DNA from: Candidatus Heimdallarchaeota archaeon
Lineage (GTDB): Archaea; Asgardarchaeota; Heimdallarchaeia; Heimdallarchaeales; Heimdallarchaeaceae
Direction: 5' to 3'
Assembly: GCA_030628305.1 (NCBI GenBank)
Contig: DAOVRE010000072.1
Span: 1 to 7,604, forward strand
Length of the DNA stretch: 7,604 nucleotides
A program made the position numbers and the translations under genes. This document shows positions 5,922 through 7,604 of this stretch, in pieces; the first letter of the stretch is position 1; each line of letters opens with the position of its first letter. The notes beneath the pieces were generated by a model. The model saw nothing but the letters and a program-made list of their open reading frames with translations, made no database searches and was not told where the DNA came from.

Positions 5922-7604
5922 TTACTCTTCTTCAATTGATTTTGCAAGATTTCTACCACTCAAAAATTGAAACTCTGGTATTAATGAAATTACAACTGTC
6001 ATAATTGAAAAGGAAATTGTAATTAAATAGTCCCAACTATTGGCACTTGATTCTATTTTGAAAAATATGTCTGAAATGAGAGATAACCAGTATAAATTCA
6101 AAAATAATCCTGATATGAATCCAAGACATAAAGCAACAAAGGTTAGTATTGCTATTTCCAACCCAAATTGTAAAAGAATCTGAAATTTTGAAAAACCAAA
6201 AACCCGTTCTAAAGAAACTTCCCTCGTTCTTTCAATTGTAATTATAAATGTTGTAGAGAAAATTGCTAGAAACGCAATAATAAAACCCAAAATCATCATA
6301 ATTTTGACAATTATAGTTTGAATTTCAATAATACTTTCAATTCTATCTTGAAAAATACTTTTCGATAAGGCTAGTCTAATATCTTCATGATTATTCATTT
6401 CGTCAATCAAATCCCCTGATTCGCTGTTTTGTGACGACGCAATAATACCATTTACTGGCATATATCCTAATCTTTCTTCTAAATATGGAAGCTGAATAAA
6501 CATCATTATAGGAGATCCTATAGATCTACACAATCCCACAATAGTAACATTAACCTGCTCTGTATGAAACCAAAAACTGAAGTCATCACCTGATTTCACA
6601 TCTAGTTTCTTTGCAATATAAGTTGACATTACTACCTCTGCAGCTATTTCATCTGAAAAACTTCGACCTTCTTGAATATCTATTTCTATCAGTTGTGAAT
6701 CAACAACAATTCCTGTAATTAGTACTATTAATTCACTACGTAAAGCAGGTTGAACCATAGCTTCTAAATACTGCTCTGAATGTTCAATTGAATTAAATTG
6801 GCTAAGTTCATCGTATATCTCATGAGAATAATCAAATGTGTTAAAGAGACCTTTCACATCCCACTTCACTTTTGTGTCAAAATACACATTTTGGGTAGTG
6901 GATATGCTTGTTTGAGCAGAGAGAAGTGAAAAAGATAACATAATAGAACCCATAAAAGCTACAAGTGTAAGAATAGTTCTGAGTTTATTGCGAGATAAGT
7001 TACGAAAGGCATATTTCAATTGTAAAGGAAATCTAATTGCCAATGATTTTTTCTTTGATTTTGGTTTATACTCTTTTGCTTTACCACGAAGTGCTTCATA
7101 GGGTGTCATAGAAACATTTTCTTTAGCAGCAAAATAGGTAAAAATTAATGAAATAAATAGTGTTATACCTACAACTTCAACTAAGACCCCTATTGAAAAG
7201 AAAGATATCAAATCCAAAATTCCCCAAAGTGTTGCAAGCATTCCCGACAAAAGTTTTAATAAAAACCATGAAACTACAATCCCAACCCCTATTGCAAATA
7301 GAGCAATGACTAATGTTCTTAAGAGAAATGCTTTCATTATAGTTGAAGAAGAAAATCCAAATGAATAGAGCATGCCCGTTTGTTTTCGCTGTTCGAAAGC
7401 ATAGCGTTTCGTTATTATGAAGACTACAAAACCTGCAATAATCATTATTATTATAGCAGATGAATTTAGATATTTGGATGTTAGGTTTAATATATCAGTT
7501 AATGAAGCACTTATGCTAATCTCACGTACTTGCCATATTAAAATCAGTGGCAGATGAGCTTCAATGAAAACATCATGTAAATAATCTGAACATTCCTTTA
7601 TTTC
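5922..7604 (-). CDS. FtsX/MacB-type ABC transporter permease, 5' end beyond the window
   Basis: The frame is open from the right edge to TAA at 5922, giving 560 visible residues; the N-terminus lies outside. ATG 7445 is internal, because the 53 codons before it continue without a stop and lead into the hydrophobic segment. Order in the fragment: end of a periplasmic/extracellular part (1-45), a first FtsX domain of three helices (about 48-66, 93-118, 135-160; ITKRYAFEQRKQTGMLYSFG motif between helices), a basic cytosolic linker (MTPYEALRG, then KPKSKKK), LKYAFRNLSRNKLRTILTL with the next helix (195-230), a soluble extracellular domain (235-425) resembling MacB_PCD, and a second FtsX domain with three helices and the coupling motif ERTREVSLERVFGFSKFQI. 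Such permeases pair with a LolD/MacB-like ATPase for lipoprotein, lipid, peptide or drug movement; no ATPase is in view. Substrate unknown. Confidence 0.9.
   Translation of the reverse strand, partial: EIKECSDYLHDVFIEAHLPLILIWQVREISISASLTDILNLTSKYLNSSAIIIMIIAGFVVFIITKRYAFEQRKQTGMLYSFGFSSSTIMKAFLLRTLVIALFAIGVGIVVSWFLLKLLSGMLATLWGILDLISFFSIGVLVEVVGITLFISLIFTYFAAKENVSMTPYEALRGKAKEYKPKSKKKSLAIRFPLQLKYAFRNLSRNKLRTILTLVAFMGSIMLSFSLLSAQTSISTTQNVYFDTKVKWDVKGLFNTFDYSHEIYDELSQFNSIEHSEQYLEAMVQPALRSELIVLITGIVVDSQLIEIDIQEGRSFSDEIAAEVVMSTYIAKKLDVKSGDDFSFWFHTEQVNVTIVGLCRSIGSPIMMFIQLPYLEERLGYMPVNGIIASSQNSESGDLIDEMNNHEDIRLALSKSIFQDRIESIIEIQTIIVKIMMILGFIIAFLAIFSTTFIITIERTREVSLERVFGFSKFQILLQFGLEIAILTFVALCLGFISGLFLNLYWLSLISDIFFKIESSANSWDYLITISFSIMTVVISLIPEFQFLSGRNLAKSIEEE

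Overview
This is an AT-rich window (about one third G+C by eye) that most likely comes from an archaeon, probably an Asgard archaeon. Three observations support this. A complete Arf-family small GTPase, a eukaryote-signature protein, lies at 990-1556 on the minus strand. The start codons lack recognisable Shine-Dalgarno sequences. TATA-box-like elements (TATATAAAA, TTTTTATATT) lie upstream of genes, and T-runs rather than strong hairpins follow them. The exact Asgard lineage cannot be told from this sequence.

Layout. Positions 1-362 hold no convincing gene. The first ~220 bases are visibly richer in G+C than the rest and contain several stem-loops. They could be the right end of an IS200/IS605-type (TnpB) element, another structured RNA, or both. 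This stretch runs directly into a SAM-dependent methyltransferase whose N-terminal part, including the SAM-binding glycine motif, is missing or scrambled (about 353-983), so it looks like a pseudogene. Convergent to it is the Arf-like GTPase. Divergent from the GTPase is a plus-strand run of four genes: a polytopic membrane acyltransferase-like protein (1719-3182), an intact small class I methyltransferase (3230-3826), an AAC(3)/YokD-type N-acetyltransferase (3886-4707) and an M20-family amidohydrolase/dipeptidase (4748-5917, probable TTG start). The run ends four bases from a convergent FtsX/MacB-type ABC transporter permease (5922 to beyond 7604), which is cut by the right edge. Its reading frame stays open to the last base, so the internal ATG at 7445 is not its start.

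How the genes relate. Nothing here forms a pathway that can be named with confidence. The plus-strand run is rich in small-molecule modifying enzymes (acyl transfer, methyl transfer, amide hydrolysis), and the permease could export lipids, peptides or drugs, but its substrate is unknown. The most notable items are the Arf-like GTPase, which has a Ras-like DxAGQE motif in an otherwise Arf-like frame, and the structured left edge beside the broken methyltransferase.
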